A stretch of DNA of 64,000 bases from positions 682,001-746,000 of the forward strand of contig NZ_JABAOB010000003.1 in NCBI RefSeq assembly GCF_012726295.1, written 5' to 3'. The stretch comes from Chitinophaga sp. Ak27 (GTDB taxonomy: Bacteria; Bacteroidota; Bacteroidia; Chitinophagales; Chitinophagaceae). Under the pieces are notes generated by a model. It was not told where the DNA came from, did no database searches, and saw only the letters and a list, made by a program, of their open reading frames with translations. A program made the position numbers and the translations under genes. Each line of letters starts with the position of its first letter. The stretch's first letter is position 1. This document shows, piece by piece, positions 60,259 through 64,000 of this stretch.

Positions 60259-62100
60259 ATGGCTGAAAATTTGGGGAAGATACAGCATCAGGCGCCCGCC
60301 GGTAAGGCGGTCGCCAACAACATTGCATCAGGCGGTGTGAGCATCCCGGCCGCTAATGGGTTGCCGGCACAGTTAAAAGCGGGTGTAGAATCATTATCCG
60401 GTATATCGCTGGATGATGTATCGGTGCATTATAATTCCGATAAGCCTGCGCAAATGAAGGCATTTGCTTATACACAGGGCACCGATATCCATGTGGCACC
60501 TGGTCAGGAAAAGCACTTGCCGCACGAGGCCTGGCATGTGGTGCAACAAAAGCAAGGCAGAGTACAGGCCACCCGCCAAATGAAAAGCATCGCTATCAAC
60601 GATGATGCAATGCTGGAGCACGAAGCGGATGTAATGGGGGCCAGGGCGTTGCAAACAATCCCGGGTGCGGCTCCACTGCAGCGTATGTCCATTTCCGGTA
60701 GTGTTGCTCAATTTGCCAGGAGAACGGGGCTGTTTGGCATAGAAGCAGAAGTGGTGGATGGTTTTTTTGTAATTGGGGCAATGAAGGGGACTGAGGGTCA
60801 AAACCTGATTGAGAGCGAGGATATCACGCTGGAGGAATTTAGTTTGGGTGAGATAGATGGGAAAATAGATGTGACGCTCGACAATGAAGTCAAAGCTGAT
60901 AATGATAAATATGCTTACCGGAAATACGTGATTGAGTTTGTGCAGAAGGCAGTAGATCCCCTGGCCGGCGACCCGGGCGAGTTTTTCAAAGTATCCGACG
61001 CCTGGAAGAAAGCAGGTGATTTCTGGCGGGCAGCTGTAGGTAACAACAGGGACCTGTTACATGGCCTGGTATCACCCGATTGGTATACCCTGAACCCAAC
61101 CTGGAAAGGCGGTCAGTTTGACGCCGGTGATCAGGCGCCGCATCCAGGTGTAAGAAGCACCGGAGAGGGCAATGACAAGGAATTTGAGTTTGACTGGCGC
61201 CATCATTCGTTTAATAGTTATATCTCGGTGAATAAGGAAGATCCGGCGGTATCTGCCCAGGCAACTGCCGGAAGCTCACTGGGGTCGCTCATAGAAGCAT
61301 TTCATGTTACTCACCAGATCCTCGGAAAAGGCGAGGCTCCGAATGAGGACTTCTGGACGGGCGATATACTTGCTCCGCAACGCAGGAACGAAGTGTTGAG
61401 ACCAGCCACGACAGCCTTGACGGGCTTACTGTTTATTTTGAAGGAATATGTGACGGCAACGGGAAGTGCTACAAAACGTTATGCGAAAGAATACCTTCCT
61501 TTTATGAGCAGAACCTCTCTCGATATGGCATTCCGTCAGCTCAGCGCCAATGCAAAAGAGGCTTTCATCGTAATGGTAGAAGAGTATTTGTCCGCCAAAC
61601 CAGGAAACCAGCTTACCACGAGCTTTGGTAAAGCTCCTACCGACAGGGTATTTACTCCGGATACCAGCAAAGAGGAACAGGCACACAGCATCACTATTGA
61701 GCAAATGCTGCTCAGTATTATCAACAAAAAGAAAGGCGATCTGGGCGCATTGGTAGAAGGAGATAACGCCGCAGGAGGGGACGTATTTTCCCACAATAAC
61801 CTGGCAGGTATCAGCGAAATTAATCCCCAGGCGCCAGAAGCCATTGAGAAGTTTAAGCTGAATGCGGCCAACGAAATGATGCGCGGGGAAGCGGGAGTCA
61901 TTTTTGAAAGCAGGTCGGCAAAAAGATTATTGCTGTCGGAAATGCCAAAGATATATATCGACCTGCTTACATCCCTGCAGCGGATGGATATCGTTTTTGA
62001 CGATGTAAAAAAGCAGATAGCAGCAGAGCAGGCGCCCCGGCAACAACCGCGGCAACAGCAGACTGCTAACAGGGATGATAAACCATGCCTGTTGATGTAA
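60259..62100 (+). CDS. DUF4157-domain eCIS cargo-like protein ending in a CaaX-type motif
   Basis: A 613-residue protein without signal peptide. The DUF4157 domain is at about 35-135: ISLDDVSVHYNSDKPAQ, then LPHEAWHVVQQKQGRV with an HExxH motif (89-93) and MLEHEADVMGARA with the third ligand. DUF4157 proteins are the commonest cargo-linked genes of eCIS loci. The remaining 470 residues show no family I know; a His-rich piece (WRHHSFNSYI) and helical stretches (LIEAFHVTHQILGKG) are visible. The last four residues are Cys-Leu-Leu-Met after a flexible Gln/Arg-rich tail, which fits a eukaryotic prenylation (CaaX) box. It starts 15 nt after the pseudo-GH18 gene. Confidence 0.85.
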   Translation: MAENLGKIQHQAPAGKAVANNIASGGVSIPAANGLPAQLKAGVESLSGISLDDVSVHYNSDKPAQMKAFAYTQGTDIHVAPGQEKHLPHEAWHVVQQKQGRVQATRQMKSIAINDDAMLEHEADVMGARALQTIPGAAPLQRMSISGSVAQFARRTGLFGIEAEVVDGFFVIGAMKGTEGQNLIESEDITLEEFSLGEIDGKIDVTLDNEVKADNDKYAYRKYVIEFVQKAVDPLAGDPGEFFKVSDAWKKAGDFWRAAVGNNRDLLHGLVSPDWYTLNPTWKGGQFDAGDQAPHPGVRSTGEGNDKEFEFDWRHHSFNSYISVNKEDPAVSAQATAGSSLGSLIEAFHVTHQILGKGEAPNEDFWTGDILAPQRRNEVLRPATTALTGLLFILKEYVTATGSATKRYAKEYLPFMSRTSLDMAFRQLSANAKEAFIVMVEEYLSAKPGNQLTTSFGKAPTDRVFTPDTSKEEQAHSITIEQMLLSIINKKKGDLGALVEGDNAAGGDVFSHNNLAGISEINPQAPEAIEKFKLNAANEMMRGEAGVIFESRSAKRLLLSEMPKIYIDLLTSLQRMDIVFDDVKKQIAAEQAPRQQPRQQQTANRDDKPCLLM

Positions 62101-62127
62101 AATCGTTTTGTATTTAATAGTTAGCTG

Positions 62128-64000
62128 ATGAAAGAAACCGTTACGCCTGATCATCTGGCCAATTCCCGTGCTGTGGCCAACCAACCCGCTACTAAGGGGG
62201 TGGCCATACCGGATGTTACCTCGCGGCCGCAAGCGCAAGAAGAAGCTTCGCCAGTAGCCGAAGAAGCGCTTGTTGCAACACCGGTAGAAGTGCCGGTAAT
62301 ACTGGACATGAATGACGATGAGGTGGATGAAGCACATACCTTGTTCATTGACCTCGATGATGGCATTTTGTGGCTGCATTCAGATAAGCAGACGCTGGAA
62401 CTATTTTTACAGCGAAAGCGTAAAAAGTCTGTAGTACAAAGTTCAGCTATCCTCCTAAATTTGCTGAAGGACATCGAAGATGCGGCAAAGCTGGTGCATA
62501 TTGGGAGATACGGCACTGTACAGTCCACCAACCGGGTTAATTCCAAAGGAATATTAAAAACATCCCAGCGGGTAGCCCCTACGGTGATGCAACGGCAAAC
62601 AGCAGTGACACAACTACAGTTGATCGGCGGGTTACTGCAAAAGCTAAACATTGCGTCTGCCGTGGTGATGAAAAAACAACGCCCGCCTTCCCACAAAGTA
62701 CAGGTAGATACCAAAAGTATAGACGGCGATCCTTTTTGTGCTAAGGTAATCATGGCACCGCTTAGCCTTCTGCCAAGAGATGACGGAGTAGTGGGATCCC
62801 CTCCGGGCGCTGCTTCCAATTTATTTACAAAGCTCACAAAGCGCATAAATTATAAGCGGGGACATATGTTGAATGAACACCTGCATGGGCCAGGTACAGG
62901 CAATAACCTGGTACCTATCTCCACTGCATTCAACAGTGTGATGAAAACAGGTGTGGAGAAGACGGCTAAAGAAGCAGTGAATGCCAATAATAAAGTAATC
63001 AGGTTTGAGGCTGAACCACTGGACTGGGGTCTTTATCCTGGATTTTATAACCATACGTTCCCCGATGAGCAAAAGCTGCCCAACAAGTTCCGTTTCCTGG
63101 TAAGGCAAATGACGCGCATTCCAGGGACGGATGGCAGCGATATCACTCACTGGCAGGATGGTCCTGTTCTTTACAGCAAAACAGAAACACATACCGTTCC
63201 CTCCGCCGCTGATGTGGTACAAGGAACAGTAGCGCCGGTTGTACAAACATTTAAGCCCGGGTACTATCGCTCTCATGATGGTAAGTTAGAACAGGCGGCC
63301 AACTTAAATTATCACCTTGTCGGTACGTATACCGTTAATAACCCCTCGTTCTTGTATTTTTTTGAAGCTTTCGGACTGGACCCGGCAACGCTGACCAGTG
63401 AAAATCTGCCCCTCAACGTAACTACCGAATTCCAGTTGCCGTCGGGCCTTTCATTGATACCAATTCCGAAAGGAACGATAGAAATTATCATTAATGGGAA
63501 GGTACATAAAGTAGACACACCCGAAGGGGAATCTTTTGTGATAGCAGATGCCAGCACGCGGGGTAATAACCTGGCTATTTATGCAAAATTGGTGAACAAT
63601 GCAAAGCTGGCGCAGCAGCAGGAAGAGCAGCTTGCACTGAAGAAGAAGCAACAGGAGCAACAGCAGCGGATCAAAAGTAGCGCCGAAGAGGCCAAAAGCT
63701 GGAAAGTAAGCCAGAATACCCACCGTATTTTAAAGCTTGAAATGGCGTTCAACGAGAAAGCAGAGCAATACCAGCATTTGTTTACAAGTGATATATTCCT
63801 GGAACGCTTCAAGGTTCTAAAGGGCGATATTCTTTCAAATGCAAAAGCACTCTGGGAAAGGGATGAGCAATTGTATACAGGGAGCCTTGAGTTTCAACTG
63901 AGCGTTGTTGTAAATGAATTACAACGAAAGAAAGAACAATTGGTACTTGAACAGTCCAAGGAAGCAATCAAGGCGAGAGCAGCCCGGGACAGAGAAGAAC
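62128..64000 (+). CDS. Large cargo-like protein with endonuclease-like motif, 3' end outside window
   Basis: An uninterrupted frame from ATG 62128 to the window edge, 624 residues so far, starting MKETVTPDHLANSRAVANQ. An acidic, Pro-rich leader (about 1-70) is followed by a helical part. RGHMLNEHLHGPGTGNN with LVPIS (244-265) resembles the His-Asn block of DNA/RNA non-specific endonuclease-like toxins (GHLLN...GPG...NL.PIS...N). A beta-rich part (320-490) and a Gln/Glu/Lys-rich coiled-coil region (about 495-624) follow. It lies 27 nt after the DUF4157 gene in the same operon, so it is probably a second cargo protein. Function is inferred from one motif and the context. Confidence 0.75.
   Translation, partial: MKETVTPDHLANSRAVANQPATKGVAIPDVTSRPQAQEEASPVAEEALVATPVEVPVILDMNDDEVDEAHTLFIDLDDGILWLHSDKQTLELFLQRKRKKSVVQSSAILLNLLKDIEDAAKLVHIGRYGTVQSTNRVNSKGILKTSQRVAPTVMQRQTAVTQLQLIGGLLQKLNIASAVVMKKQRPPSHKVQVDTKSIDGDPFCAKVIMAPLSLLPRDDGVVGSPPGAASNLFTKLTKRINYKRGHMLNEHLHGPGTGNNLVPISTAFNSVMKTGVEKTAKEAVNANNKVIRFEAEPLDWGLYPGFYNHTFPDEQKLPNKFRFLVRQMTRIPGTDGSDITHWQDGPVLYSKTETHTVPSAADVVQGTVAPVVQTFKPGYYRSHDGKLEQAANLNYHLVGTYTVNNPSFLYFFEAFGLDPATLTSENLPLNVTTEFQLPSGLSLIPIPKGTIEIIINGKVHKVDTPEGESFVIADASTRGNNLAIYAKLVNNAKLAQQQEEQLALKKKQQEQQQRIKSSAEEAKSWKVSQNTHRILKLEMAFNEKAEQYQHLFTSDIFLERFKVLKGDILSNAKALWERDEQLYTGSLEFQLSVVVNELQRKKEQLVLEQSKEAIKARAARDREE

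Noticed and set aside
60259..62100. Calling the DUF4157 protein a confirmed metalloprotease
   Set aside because: HExxH and a downstream Glu are present, but proteolysis cannot be shown from sequence and the domain may serve as a loading or leader domain.
1..64000. CRISPR arrays, insertion sequences, integrases and rRNA genes
   Set aside because: Looked for on both strands; no regularly spaced repeats, transposase motifs or rRNA-like sequence seen.

Overview
The window is chromosomal DNA from a member of the Bacteroidota, most likely Chitinophaga or a close relative in the Chitinophagaceae. The grounds are paired SusC/SusD outer-membrane systems, each with its own ECF sigma factor and FecR anti-sigma factor, TAnnTTTG-type -7 promoter boxes, tandem GH144 endo-beta-1,2-glucanases, and a Bacteroidota-type extracellular contractile injection system (eCIS) with DUF4255, DUF5908 and CIS tape-measure genes. 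No IS element, phage integrase, CRISPR array or rRNA was seen.

Layout. 1-2.6 kb: the tail of a SusD gene, a strong terminator and a GH97 glycosidase, i.e. the end of a polysaccharide utilisation locus (PUL) lying mostly to the left. 2.6-4.7 kb: mostly non-coding, with a small RRM RNA-binding protein, a tRNA-Asp on the minus strand and a possible tRNA 3'-end relic. 4.7-12.9 kb: a compact PUL (sigma, FecR, SusC, SusD, then a lipoprotein clan-A-like glycosidase). 12.9-17.6 kb: housekeeping and regulatory genes (patatin, secreted basic protein, alpha/beta hydrolase, GlxA-type AraC regulator, glyceraldehyde-3-phosphate dehydrogenase). 17.7-33.6 kb: a second PUL (GH130, sigma, FecR, SusC, SusD, LamG-type lipoprotein, two GH144, a GH43-like protein, GH3), best explained as a beta-1,2-glucan locus: surface GH144 enzymes cut the polymer, SusCD imports fragments, and periplasmic GH3 releases glucose. 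33.6-36.5 kb: MazG-like pyrophosphohydrolase, Crp/Fnr regulator, GNAT, dienelactone hydrolase. 36.5-38 kb: a secreted HExxH protein.

38.0-64.0 kb: an eCIS. Fifteen minus-strand genes run from 57.9 kb down to 38.0 kb: DUF4255 cap/terminator protein, an unknown 271-aa protein, sheath, two tube proteins, DUF5908, LysM, VgrG-like spike, PAAR tip, gp25, baseplate J, a small fibre-like protein, a second baseplate protein, a 1232-aa tape measure with repeated WW motifs, and an AAA+ ATPase. Divergently, on the plus strand from 58.1 kb, lie a membrane protein with a degenerate GH18 (chitinase-like) domain, a DUF4157 cargo-like protein that ends in Cys-Leu-Leu-Met (a eukaryotic CaaX prenylation signature), and a large cargo-like ORF, with a GHMLN...GPG...NLVPIS motif, that runs off the right edge. 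This divergent trio is the least explained part of the window: a candidate envelope anchor plus two candidate cargo proteins.
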